33,997 nt of DNA, taken from positions 1 through 33,997 of the IMG/VR virus record IMGVR_UViG_3300028198_000009; one strand, given 5' to 3'. Shown piece after piece: positions 7,580 to 16,974 of the stretch. The position numbers were made by a program, and so were the translations under genes. Each line of letters starts with the position of its first letter. Within the stretch, counting starts at the first letter, position 1. The DNA is from a virus. The notes below the pieces were generated by a model. That model did not search any database and had not been told where the DNA came from. It saw only the letters and a list, made by a program, of their open reading frames with translations.

Positions 7580-9892
7580 ATGGCTGAAATAACAAGATAC
7601 CAAAGATCTGAAGCTGCCCAGGCAGTTCCAACATCAAAAGCGGAAGCTAATAATTTAAACTCTTTAGCGGATCGGCTGCGTCAATTTTCCAATAGACAGT
7701 TTGAAAGAGAAGCTCAACAAGCTGGTATCGAAGGAAAGCAAGCTGGTCAATTAGCTGCCAGTGGAAAGATTGGTGGTTTAGATCTCAGTGATAACTCAAC
7801 AATTAGATCCAGGGCATTTAACTCTGGTGCTCAACTCGCTCACGCAGCTCAGATCAAAATCGACATCAATGAAAATATCTCCAGGCTAAAAATGGAGAAC
7901 CCTTACGATGTTGCAGCCTTTCAAGAATTATCAGCTGGCTATAAAAAAGGCTTATTAGCTGAAGTAGATCCAAGCATGAGAGCTTTAGCAGAAGCTGATC
8001 TTAATACCGCCATTTCTAATGGAACGATAAGAATTGGTGAAGATTTCATGAAGAAAGAGAAAAAAGCTCAAGTTGCTACGATTACTCAAGGTGTTGAGTT
8101 AGCAAAAGAGTTGACGCTGCAATTATTTGCTAAAGGCGATATTGAAGGTGGTGAAGATCAGATGATGCAAATAAAAGCTGCATTAGAAGAGGGTGTCACT
8201 TTAAACCTTTTAGATCAAGCTGAAGTTAATACAACTTTAAATAATTTATCAGAATTGGCTGACTATGAATTAATCCTGGGCACATTTAAAAGAGAACTCG
8301 AAGAAAATGGTGTTGAAGCTGCAGAAGCTGCTATAGATGCTTTTGAATCATATGAAGATGAGTTAATTGATGATGAAGGCAATGAAAGAAGCATTGAGCC
8401 AAAGACTAAAAGAACCATCATCACTAAGATGAATACAATGATCAATAGAGTTAAAGCTGATGAAAATGCTGACGCAGCTGCAGCAAAAGCTTTAAAAAAT
8501 GCAGAAAAAGCTATATTAAAAGATTCAGTACAAGATCATATAAAAGCTTTAGATCTTAATCAATTTCCAGAAACACTTGAAGATCTAAAACTAAAACTTG
8601 CTGGATTTCCAGATTTGCAGTCTGACTTAGCAAAAGCAGAATCAGAAGCTGCAGCAGCAGCTGTTTATATGAAGCTTGCTCCATCGACAATGGAATTTGT
8701 GATTCAGGATTTAAGTAGCAAGAAAGATCTATCACCCGCTAAAGCACAATTATTAGAGCGCTATAAAAAGATCCATGCCGATACAAAGGCCAGGATGAAT
8801 ACAGATATATTAAATCTTGGAATAGATCATGGAATTATTGAAGGTGTTGATGTTTTAGATTTTTCAAATGGCGAACAAATTAAAAAAAGAGTATTGCAGT
8901 ATCGACAACTTCAAGATCATTATGGAGTATCTGGAGGATCCCCATTAACGCAATTAGAAAGAGATAATTTAATAACTAGGTTAGAAGATACAGAAACAGG
9001 ATCAAGAGAGAAGTTGGTCATTTTATCAAGTCTTGTTGATGGCTTTGGTAAAGCGTCTGTAGATCTATTTGAAAGCATGTTTGAAGATGCTTCTCCAGAA
9101 TACATAATGGTTGGCGAATTGATAAGTGAATCAAGATCAACTGGAAATTTTGGCTTAGTCAAAGTCGGTGAAAATATTTTATTAGGTTTAGAAGCGATAG
9201 ACAAAGGATTAGTTGAAGTAGATCCAGATCTCAAAAATATAATCTTAACTTCAATGGGAAATGCTGCTGGTCAAAACCCAGATTACACGCAAATGGTAAT
9301 TCGGTCAGCAACAGCACTGTACGTTAATAAACACAGAGGTAACTCAGATAACGTGCCAGATATGCAAAAAGAAGTAGAGAAATTTATCACTCAAATAACT
9401 GGCGGTGTATTAGAAATAAATGGATCAAAACTTATTGCACCAAATAGAAACATTAAGACAGAAATGTTTGAAGATAAGTTAAAGGAATTAGAGCGTAATG
9501 ATCTTAATGCTATGGGTGGTGTTGATCTTAACCGATACACAGCTACGGAAGCATTAGAAATGGTTAAAGATGGTAGGTTTGTAAGTGTGGGCCAAGGTGA
9601 GTATGTTGTCATTATTAATGAAGGTCCACCAGCAGAAGAATTAAGAAACCAATATGGTGAAACATTTATCTTTAATTATGATACTAATTGGGGTGATAAA
9701 AAATCCTGGACTGAAGATGGTTTTGCTGAAGATTATAAAAAAATAGAAGCAGAAGCAAAAGCTAAAAAAGAAGCTGAAAAAGAAGCCAAAAAACTTGAAG
9801 ATGAAAAAATACCGACAATTGAAGAGCAGAAAAAGCTTATTGATCCAGAACAAAAAATAGGGATATTTACAGTCCCGGATGATGAGGATTAA
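7580..9892 (+). CDS. Large internal virion protein, predicted coiled coil
   Basis: 770 residues, almost entirely helical and charged. The N-terminus (ITRYQRSEAAQAVPTSKAEA) and the early segment NRQFEREAQQAGIEGKQAGQ are typical of T7 gp15-like internal core proteins. The last 70 residues are a Lys/Glu-rich coiled coil (EAEAKAKKEAEKEAKKLEDE). It probably stacks on the portal inside the head and is ejected into the periplasm at infection. I see no enzyme motif. It starts one base after the previous stop and ends just before the next ATG, so the internal proteins are one translational unit. Confidence 0.75.
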   Translation: MAEITRYQRSEAAQAVPTSKAEANNLNSLADRLRQFSNRQFEREAQQAGIEGKQAGQLAASGKIGGLDLSDNSTIRSRAFNSGAQLAHAAQIKIDINENISRLKMENPYDVAAFQELSAGYKKGLLAEVDPSMRALAEADLNTAISNGTIRIGEDFMKKEKKAQVATITQGVELAKELTLQLFAKGDIEGGEDQMMQIKAALEEGVTLNLLDQAEVNTTLNNLSELADYELILGTFKRELEENGVEAAEAAIDAFESYEDELIDDEGNERSIEPKTKRTIITKMNTMINRVKADENADAAAAKALKNAEKAILKDSVQDHIKALDLNQFPETLEDLKLKLAGFPDLQSDLAKAESEAAAAAVYMKLAPSTMEFVIQDLSSKKDLSPAKAQLLERYKKIHADTKARMNTDILNLGIDHGIIEGVDVLDFSNGEQIKKRVLQYRQLQDHYGVSGGSPLTQLERDNLITRLEDTETGSREKLVILSSLVDGFGKASVDLFESMFEDASPEYIMVGELISESRSTGNFGLVKVGENILLGLEAIDKGLVEVDPDLKNIILTSMGNAAGQNPDYTQMVIRSATALYVNKHRGNSDNVPDMQKEVEKFITQITGGVLEINGSKLIAPNRNIKTEMFEDKLKELERNDLNAMGGVDLNRYTATEALEMVKDGRFVSVGQGEYVVIINEGPPAEELRNQYGETFIFNYDTNWGDKKSWTEDGFAEDYKKIEAEAKAKKEAEKEAKKLEDEKIPTIEEQKKLIDPEQKIGIFTVPDDED

Positions 9893-12874
9893 ATGGGTGT
9901 ACTAGATTCCGGATCCAGCGATTATCTCAATAGATTGAGCTTTCATTCTGGGCCAGCTCCCGATGTCGCTGGTCTGGAAACGACTTTTAAAGATAACTTT
10001 ACTGCGTCCGCAGAAAACTTTGCATATCACTTTAAATCAACTTCTGAAGAAGAAGTAATGACTGATTTAATTAATAGTCAATTAGATCTTGTGTATCAAG
10101 CTCATAACCCAGATATGCGCTTTAATCCTCAAGTTTCGTCAGAAGGTTTAAAGTCGCCAAAAAGAGATCTGACAACTATAGAAAAAACTTTGTTATTAAC
10201 ATCACCTCTTACAAGAACAGCGGTAATGGCAAACATGGTTGATGGTAAGTCATTAAATGATTTTGGTTATGAAGGTAAAAAACAAAGATTTAAAGATCTA
10301 ACTTTCGATATTTTAAAGTTGCAAGAACAGTTTCCAGATATGGGACTTAAAACTTGGGATCAGATTATGCAAGATGCCCAAAAAGAATCGACAAGATTAA
10401 AAGAAGTAATGTCCCAGGTATCAAATAACAGAACATGGGGTGGTGTTGCTGGAATGCTTACTGGTGTTATGAAAGAAGCTTTAACTGATCCAATTGTTTT
10501 AGCATCAATGATGTTTGGAACTTCTAAAATTGCTGGCGGTACAAAATCAATGAATGCTATGAAAGCATTTTATACAGAATTTTTAATTGGCGCTGGATCT
10601 GAAACAGTAATACAACCTTTTGTAATGGATTGGTCAGCTAAATTAGAAACACCTTGGGATCTAAAAGATGCAGCAGTCACAATATTAACAGTCGGTGGAT
10701 TTGCTGGTGTTACTAGAGCCGGTGGTAGTTATGTTGTTGATTTAATTGATGCAGCAAAAGCAGCAAAAAAATTAAGGGCCCAGGGAGAAAATGTAAAAGC
10801 ACAAACTCTGGAGAATTACATTGATCTATACAACGGAGCTCCGCCAGCTAGAAGTGTATTAGAGCAAGATGCACAACTTAAAGCTATTAATGATATTCAA
10901 AAAGCAATTGATGATGGCAAGTCTGGTCCAGAACTACAACTTGAAATAGAAAGAATAGCAAAAGAAACTGGTATAGATGCAGCAAAGTTAAATACAAAAG
11001 ATTTAGATCTTTCAATAGATCAGCCAAAAGTTGAAATTAATGTTGTAGGCGATCGATACGATGGCGGGTTAGTAGTTACAACTAAATCTGGCGGAAAAGT
11101 TATTGATGAACAAATTCTTGGTGGTGAGCAAGCTTATTTGTACAAAGGAAAAGAATACGATGACTATGATAATTTTGCAGCAGCAATAGCAAAAGATAAC
11201 AATATCGATGCTTCACTAATAAAGAGAACAACAGATGAAGGAGAAGTGGCTCCAGAAATATCTATAAATGTTGTAGGAGATAGATATGATGGTGGAGTAG
11301 TTGTTTCTACAAAAGTGGGAGGCAAACAAGTAGATGAACAAATATTAGATGGTGAGCAAAACTATTTATGGAAAGGTAAAGAGTATGAAGATTATAACTC
11401 GTTTAGTAAAGCAGTTGCTGATGAGTATGGAGAAAGTCCATTATTTGTAAAAAGAACTACAGACGAAGGAGAGCCAGCTCCAGAAATATTAGTGAATGTA
11501 GTTGGAGATCGATATGATGGTGGATTAGTTGTAACTACAACAGCAGCTGGAAAAAAAATAGATGAGCAAATTCTTGATGGCGAACAGGCATATACATTTA
11601 AAGGAAAAGAATATGATAGTTATGATGGTTATGCAAAAGCTGTAGCAGAAGAATATGGAACAAGTCCACTTTTTGTAAAGCGTTCAACTAACGATGATTT
11701 TGGCATTGAACCAGAAATTGGCAAACCAGTAAGACTGCAAGATCTTGATCAAGCTGGAATAGGAAAAGCTGAAGATAAATTTAGACAGCCAGGAATCGAT
11801 CAAAATTTAACTGCAAATCAATACCATAAAAAAGCTGGGCCAAATCAAAAAGAGTTAGATACTTTAGGTAAAGAGTTAGGTGATGATTTTGGCGATAAAG
11901 TTTTGTTTCTTTCACCAGGACTAAAAGATTTAGAAAAAGTAAAGGACAAAATATTAAGAAAAAAGTACGATACTACTGGTGAATTAACAGATGTTATTAG
12001 ATCTGGTTTTGCAGTAAAAAATTATGAGGATGTACTTGAGTTAATTACCAGGATCTCAAATAAATATGAAGTATTAGATGAAGGCTTCATAATGAATGGA
12101 GCTGGCTATTATGATCATAAAATATTAATAAGATTTAAAAATGGCCAGATCGGAGAAATTCAGCTTTGGGAGCCACATTTATTAGCAGCAAAAGAAGGTC
12201 GTGGATATGTAAGAAAACACTTTACTAAAGATATGAAAGATTACATATCTGGATATGATGTACCTTTAAGAAAAGATAGTGGTCATAATATTTATGACAA
12301 ACAAAAGAAATTATTTGATGAAGATGGAAACATTAAAAACCAAAAGAAATATGATGAGCTTAATAAAAAGCAAGATAAAGTTTATTCAGCAGCAAGTCTA
12401 TCTGCAAACCCTTCCTGGAAATCAGCTTTAGAGAGTATTCTTCCAGACTCTAAGATCTCTAAAGGAGAAGCTGGCTCCCAATCTCCTCTCTCAGCTGCAC
12501 GACGTATTACAAATCCTAGTAAGCGTCCATCTGGAGGTGATACGACTACTGCTGGTCGCCCTTCCCAAGATACCCAATCTAGTACATCTGACTCATTAAA
12601 CATAAATTCCACCTCTAAACCCATTATAACAGGTGCTACTGAGCGTATCTTATTAAATGATCCAGAGATGGCTCGGATTATAGAGGAAGATTTTATTGAA
12701 GTGCAGCGCATTATTGATGAAGCCGGTGATGAATTTGAGATCCCATTCACTGTAATTGATGATCTTGGCAATGAAACGACTGTTATTCAATCAATTAAAA
12801 AAGTTTTTAACGATATAGAGAACGATGAAAATTCTTTAGCTTCTCTAAATAAATGTATGGGGAGGGCAGCGTAA
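9893..12874 (+). CDS. Internal virion protein with triple repeat and RelA/SpoT-like domain
   Basis: 993 residues. The N-terminal part (to about 300) looks like an ejection protein, with a hydrophobic helical region around residues 180-285 (GVAGMLTGVMKEALTDP, AVTILTVGGFAGVT). Residues 378-605 are three consecutive 76-residue repeats, each starting near NVVGDRYDGG. Residues about 650-810 resemble a RelA/SpoT-type nucleotidyltransferase: LRKKYDTTGELTDVIRSGF has the RxKxxxT and DxxR elements, and GQIGEIQLWEPHLLAAKEG has the ExQ element. A Ser/Thr/Pro-rich linker (about 860-915) leads to an acidic C-terminal helix. A virion protein carrying an enzyme-like domain fits the polyvalent ejected-protein idea. 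Catalysis is not shown. Confidence 0.72.
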   Translation: MGVLDSGSSDYLNRLSFHSGPAPDVAGLETTFKDNFTASAENFAYHFKSTSEEEVMTDLINSQLDLVYQAHNPDMRFNPQVSSEGLKSPKRDLTTIEKTLLLTSPLTRTAVMANMVDGKSLNDFGYEGKKQRFKDLTFDILKLQEQFPDMGLKTWDQIMQDAQKESTRLKEVMSQVSNNRTWGGVAGMLTGVMKEALTDPIVLASMMFGTSKIAGGTKSMNAMKAFYTEFLIGAGSETVIQPFVMDWSAKLETPWDLKDAAVTILTVGGFAGVTRAGGSYVVDLIDAAKAAKKLRAQGENVKAQTLENYIDLYNGAPPARSVLEQDAQLKAINDIQKAIDDGKSGPELQLEIERIAKETGIDAAKLNTKDLDLSIDQPKVEINVVGDRYDGGLVVTTKSGGKVIDEQILGGEQAYLYKGKEYDDYDNFAAAIAKDNNIDASLIKRTTDEGEVAPEISINVVGDRYDGGVVVSTKVGGKQVDEQILDGEQNYLWKGKEYEDYNSFSKAVADEYGESPLFVKRTTDEGEPAPEILVNVVGDRYDGGLVVTTTAAGKKIDEQILDGEQAYTFKGKEYDSYDGYAKAVAEEYGTSPLFVKRSTNDDFGIEPEIGKPVRLQDLDQAGIGKAEDKFRQPGIDQNLTANQYHKKAGPNQKELDTLGKELGDDFGDKVLFLSPGLKDLEKVKDKILRKKYDTTGELTDVIRSGFAVKNYEDVLELITRISNKYEVLDEGFIMNGAGYYDHKILIRFKNGQIGEIQLWEPHLLAAKEGRGYVRKHFTKDMKDYISGYDVPLRKDSGHNIYDKQKKLFDEDGNIKNQKKYDELNKKQDKVYSAASLSANPSWKSALESILPDSKISKGEAGSQSPLSAARRITNPSKRPSGGDTTTAGRPSQDTQSSTSDSLNINSTSKPIITGATERILLNDPEMARIIEEDFIEVQRIIDEAGDEFEIPFTVIDDLGNETTVIQSIKKVFNDIENDENSLASLNKCMGRAA
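11024..11707 (+). repeat. Three tandem 228-base repeats inside the 993-residue virion gene
   Basis: Units start at 11024, 11252 and 11480 with an exact 228-base period and no gaps. Each encodes 76 residues of the form NVVGDRYDGG, then a GK..DEQIL.GEQ stretch, then KGKEY.DY and a final KR(T/S)T. The DNA copies differ at many third positions while the protein is conserved, so the duplication is old and held by selection. The third unit differs most at its end. Confidence 0.9.
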
Positions 12875-15297
12875 TGGCTACATTAATTCAATGTATTGGT
12901 GAAGCGACACAAGCTAGAGAAATTCCAGAACAACTAGCAGCAGAATTAGAAGCAGCTTTAGATAAGTTTATTGCTAAATACATTAAAGAAGGTTTAGATC
13001 CTAGTGCAGCTAAAAGAATGGCACAAGCAGATGTTATTGAATCAAAAATGGCAGAGCTTGCGATGCAAAAAAGACAAAAAGCATTACAGATTATTAAAGT
13101 TAATGAAGCTATAAAAGAAGCGGGCAGTCATTCAGTAAGCTTTAGACGTGGTGTTGTGTCAATTATTACTAAAGATATTCAAGATATATTAAGTGAAACT
13201 AATATTGATTTTAGAGCAAAAACAGTATTAGGCCAATTTCACATGAAGATCGCTAAAGGTATGGAAGCTTTTAGAACCAAGACGCTAGGATTGCGCCAGG
13301 ATATTGCTGGAATGCGAGATGTTGTTCGAGAAATAGAAGGTGTAAATACTGGCAACAAAATAGCAAAAGAGTTTGCCCAGGAGGTCGCTGGTGTATTTGA
13401 AGATGCTAGGCTGCGTTTTAATCGTGCTGGTGGAAATATTAGAAAACTAGAAAACTGGTGGCCCCATTGGTGGGATCCAAAATTAATAGCAAAGATTAGC
13501 GAAGAAGATTTTATTACTCAATTTGGATCTAAGCTAGATCGTGAAAGAATGATCAATGATCTAGGTATAGCAATGGATGATGCTGAAATAAAGATTTTGC
13601 TAGGTAATGCTTACAACGATATAAAAACAAATGGCCTACACAGTTTAAAACCGACTATGACAGGTGGTGGTAAGAAAATGGCTAATAGACACCAGGAACA
13701 CAGAGTCTTGGTATTTAAGAATGTAGATGATTGGTTAGATCTAAATGATCAATATGGTCGTCCAGATTTATATACAACAATGATGGATCATGTGTCTAAT
13801 ATGAGTCATGAGATTTCTATGATGGAGATCCTTGGTCCAAACCCACAAGCCACTTTTAACTACCTTAGACAAATGGCACAAAAACAAGGCGCTTCAGAAC
13901 CAGGACTAGCGTCTTTAGATGCTTTATGGAATGTTGCGTCTGGCAAGGTTAATAACACTGTATGGGTTGCTGGTGCTGATTTCATGAAAACAACCAGGAG
14001 TTTATTAGTTGCTGCTCAATTAGGCGGTGCCTTCCTATCTTCATTGAACGATCCCTGGATTGCAAGAATGACAGCTAAGATGAATGGCATTCCAACAATG
14101 AAAGTTTTTTCAGAAGCACTAAAACAATTTAACCCGGCCAACAAAGCAGATCGTATAGCAGCTGTAGAAATGGGATTAGTTGCAGAAGCCTGGACAACTA
14201 GAGCGTTAGCAGCTAACAGATTTACAGAACTTACTGGAGCTGACTTTGCAGCTAAAGCAGCTGACTTTACAATGAGAGCTTCATTGCTATCTCCTTGGAC
14301 TGACGCATTAAGAAAAGGCTATGGTATGGCTACTTTCTCTCAAATGGCTATAGACTCTGCAAAATCATTTAAAAATCTACCTAAAAAACGTCAAGAAGCT
14401 TTAACCAGGTACAAGATTACTCCAGAAGATTGGGATCTAATTAGATCTACGAATCCTATTAATCATAAAGGAGCCAAGTATTGGTCCATAGAAAATATGA
14501 TGAAGAGAACAGATCTTGATCAAAAAGTTAAAGATAGACTTACAACTAAAGTACATGAGATGGTATTAAGTGAAGTGGATCAAGCTGTTCTTATGCCAGA
14601 TTTTAGATCTCAAGCTATTGCTACCCTAGGAGCTAGACGAGGTGGTTTAGGAGAAGTTACCAGGACTGTTGCAATGTATAAATCTTTCCCTGTCTTGATG
14701 ATTACTAAACAATTATATAGAGGAGCATCACAAAGGGCCCTAGGATCAAAGATACAATACTTAGCAGAGCTTTCTATTGGTTTGCTAGTGTTTGGTGCCA
14801 TTGCGCTCCAAGCGAAGGAAATAGCGAAAGGTAGGAACCCAAGAGATATGACAGAGCCAAAGTTTTGGGCAGCTGCTCATCTACAAGGCGGTGGCCTAGG
14901 TATCTTTGGCGATTTCTTACATTCTGATCAAAATAGATATGGAAATACACTTACAAAAACAATAATGGGACCAGGGTTTGGACTTGCAGATGATATAGCA
15001 AAATTAACAATAGGAAATCTGCAACAATTTATTGCTGGAGAAGATACAAATATTAGCGCAGATATGATACAATTCCTACGACGTTATACACCTGGAAGTT
15101 CGGTGTGGTTTATAAGAGGAGTTTATGAACGTGCGATATTAGATCAATTAATGAATATGACAGATCCAAAATCTTACAAAAAATTTAGAGATCAAATGAA
15201 GAAAAGAGAAAAAGAATATGGACAAGGATATTGGTGGAAGCCAGGAAGTATGACACCAGAATCTGCCCCGGATATGTCAAAAACAGGAGTCTTATAA
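12874..15297 (+). CDS. Largest-class internal virion (DNA ejection) protein
   Basis: 807 residues from the ATG at 12874. This start is preferred over 12853 because GGGGAGGG at 12859-12866 is ideally spaced for it, and because the ATG overlaps the previous stop (TAATG). The protein is mostly helical. A segment near residues 195-205 is WWPHWWDP, and GARRGGLGEVTRTVAMYKSF near residue 590 precedes a hydrophobic stretch, LAELSIGLLVFGAIAL. This pattern occurs in large internal proteins of marine and BPP-1-like podoviruses, corresponding to T7 gp16. It is likely part of the trans-envelope ejection channel. I see no lytic transglycosylase motif. Confidence 0.75.
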   Translation: MATLIQCIGEATQAREIPEQLAAELEAALDKFIAKYIKEGLDPSAAKRMAQADVIESKMAELAMQKRQKALQIIKVNEAIKEAGSHSVSFRRGVVSIITKDIQDILSETNIDFRAKTVLGQFHMKIAKGMEAFRTKTLGLRQDIAGMRDVVREIEGVNTGNKIAKEFAQEVAGVFEDARLRFNRAGGNIRKLENWWPHWWDPKLIAKISEEDFITQFGSKLDRERMINDLGIAMDDAEIKILLGNAYNDIKTNGLHSLKPTMTGGGKKMANRHQEHRVLVFKNVDDWLDLNDQYGRPDLYTTMMDHVSNMSHEISMMEILGPNPQATFNYLRQMAQKQGASEPGLASLDALWNVASGKVNNTVWVAGADFMKTTRSLLVAAQLGGAFLSSLNDPWIARMTAKMNGIPTMKVFSEALKQFNPANKADRIAAVEMGLVAEAWTTRALAANRFTELTGADFAAKAADFTMRASLLSPWTDALRKGYGMATFSQMAIDSAKSFKNLPKKRQEALTRYKITPEDWDLIRSTNPINHKGAKYWSIENMMKRTDLDQKVKDRLTTKVHEMVLSEVDQAVLMPDFRSQAIATLGARRGGLGEVTRTVAMYKSFPVLMITKQLYRGASQRALGSKIQYLAELSIGLLVFGAIALQAKEIAKGRNPRDMTEPKFWAAAHLQGGGLGIFGDFLHSDQNRYGNTLTKTIMGPGFGLADDIAKLTIGNLQQFIAGEDTNISADMIQFLRRYTPGSSVWFIRGVYERAILDQLMNMTDPKSYKKFRDQMKKREKEYGQGYWWKPGSMTPESAPDMSKTGVL

Positions 15298-16965
15298 ATG
15301 GCAACATTAACAGTTGGTGATATTACACCACGCGTCCAATACACCGCAAGTGCGGGCCAAACAACATTCGCTTACGCGTTTCCAATATTTGTAAATACAG
15401 ATCTTAAAGTTTATATAGGATCAACCCTTAAAACATTAACAACTCATTACACAGTTACTGGGGCCGGTGGTAGTTCTGGTGGAAATGTTGTATTAGGGAC
15501 CGGAGCTTCAGCTGGAGAAATTATAACGATCTATAGAGATCTTCCAGTAGCTAGAAGCTCAGATTATCAAACTGGCGGAACCTTTAGAGCTGAAACATTA
15601 AACGACGATCTGGATTCATTAGCAATGATGATCCAGCAAGTTGAATATGATCTTAATAATAGAGTATTAAGGTTTGGTCAATTTACTACTGGTATTCCAT
15701 TATCTGAATTTACAGAGAGTGATACTGATCGTGCTAACAAAGTTTTATCATTTTCTTCTACAGGTGATCCTACAATTACCCAGGAGCTTGGAGTTTGGAG
15801 AGGAAACTGGGCAGCTGCAACATCATACGTTGTTCGTGATCTAGTTAAAGACACATCAAACTCAAATGTATATATTTGCTTAACTGCTCATACAGCAGCT
15901 GGAGCTCAACCATTAACATCAAATGCTGGGTATGGTAATTGGGCCTTATTAATAGATTCGGCAGCAGCAGCGACTTCAGCTTCGGCAGCAGCAACAAGTG
16001 CCACAGCAGCTGCAAGTTCTGCTACAGCAGCAGCCAGTTCAGCAACCGCAGCAGCCACATCTAAAACTGGAGCAGATACTGCTAAGACAGCAGCGGAAAC
16101 AGCCAAGACTGCAGCGGAAACAGCGGAAACAAATGCAGAAACTGCAGAAACTAATGCTGAAACAGCGGAAACTGCAGCAGCAGCAAGTCAAACAGCAGCA
16201 GCATCAAGCGCAACTTCAGCAGCTGGATCAGCTACAACAGCAACGTCCCAGGCATCAACAGCAACAACTAAAGCTTCTGAGGCTTCAACTTCTGCAACAG
16301 CAGCAGCAACATCAGCTACAGCATCAGCAACATCGGCTACAGCTGCAGCGGGATCCGCAACTTCAGCTACATCTTCTGCTTCAACAGCAACGACTCAAGC
16401 TGGCACAGCGACTACCCAGGCAACTAATGCTGGGACCAGTGCTACAGCAGCAGCAGCTTCGGCAGCAGCAGCAGCAGCTTCAGCAGACGCATTCGATGAT
16501 AGCTACCTGGGAGCAAAAAGTTCTGATCCTACAGTAGATAACGATGGCGATGCTTTAACAGCTGGCGATATGTATTACAACACCAGCACAAACAGAATGA
16601 GAGTTTATTCTGGATCTTCCTGGTCAGATGTAGCTTTAGATGCTGCAACAATAGTTTCTAAAACTTCAGCCACAGGATCCGGAGTTTTACCAGCTGGAAC
16701 CACAGCACAAAGGGATGGATCCCCAGCAGCTGGTTACATGAGATTCAATACTACAGATACGAGTGCTGAGATTTACGATGGTTCAGCTTGGAGTCCAGTA
16801 GGCGGTGGTAACACTACAGACAAAGGTCTATACGAAATGGCTAACACCATAGCAGCTAACTATAGCATAACGAGTGGCAACAACGCTATGACTGCTGGGC
16901 CTATTACAATCAATTCAGGGGTATCAGTCACAGTACCTACTGGTTCAACTTGGGTTATAGCATAG
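15298..16965 (+). CDS. Tail fibre protein with T7-type N-terminal attachment domain
   Basis: 555 residues. Residues 1-125 match the T7 tail-fibre N-terminal domain (PF03906): QYTASAGQTTFAYAFPIF, then ITIYRDLPVARSSDY and LNDDLDSLAMMIQQ. This part docks on the tail. Residues about 221-399 are a long Ala/Ser/Thr repeat predicted to form a trimeric coiled-coil stalk. The C-terminus is a small beta domain (GDMYYNTSTNRMRVYSGSSW, repeated in variant form), found where many marine-phage fibres carry receptor or chaperone domains. It is rich in GATC, unlike the next genes. Confidence 0.9.
   Translation: MATLTVGDITPRVQYTASAGQTTFAYAFPIFVNTDLKVYIGSTLKTLTTHYTVTGAGGSSGGNVVLGTGASAGEIITIYRDLPVARSSDYQTGGTFRAETLNDDLDSLAMMIQQVEYDLNNRVLRFGQFTTGIPLSEFTESDTDRANKVLSFSSTGDPTITQELGVWRGNWAAATSYVVRDLVKDTSNSNVYICLTAHTAAGAQPLTSNAGYGNWALLIDSAAAATSASAAATSATAAASSATAAASSATAAATSKTGADTAKTAAETAKTAAETAETNAETAETNAETAETAAAASQTAAASSATSAAGSATTATSQASTATTKASEASTSATAAATSATASATSATAAAGSATSATSSASTATTQAGTATTQATNAGTSATAAAASAAAAAASADAFDDSYLGAKSSDPTVDNDGDALTAGDMYYNTSTNRMRVYSGSSWSDVALDAATIVSKTSATGSGVLPAGTTAQRDGSPAAGYMRFNTTDTSAEIYDGSAWSPVGGGNTTDKGLYEMANTIAANYSITSGNNAMTAGPITINSGVSVTVPTGSTWVIA
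15958..16493 (+). repeat. Alanine-rich heptad-like repeat (fibre stalk)
   Basis: The DNA is a long series of imperfect GCA/GCT-rich triplet repeats encoding runs such as AATSATAAASSATAAA and TAKTAAETAETNAE. It lies entirely in the fibre frame. Such repeats change length easily by slippage and recombination, so stalk length may vary between relatives. Long Gln-rich and Ala/Val-rich ORFs in other frames are by-products of the repeat. Confidence 0.85.
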
Positions 16966-16974
16966 GAGATATAC

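Noticed and set aside
12382-12771. 129-residue ORF on the minus strand inside the 993-residue virion gene
   Set aside because: Wholly antisense to a well-supported gene, in its Ser/Thr/Pro linker and C-terminal part; no ribosome site and no neighbours on that strand.
15958-16493. Possible CRISPR-like or intergenic tandem array
   Set aside because: The repeats are in frame within the fibre gene and have no unique spacers of constant length.
15998-16537. 179-residue Gln-rich ORF overlapping the tail fibre gene
   Set aside because: Alternate frame of the GCA-type repeat that encodes the Ala-rich stalk; composition is a product of the repeat.
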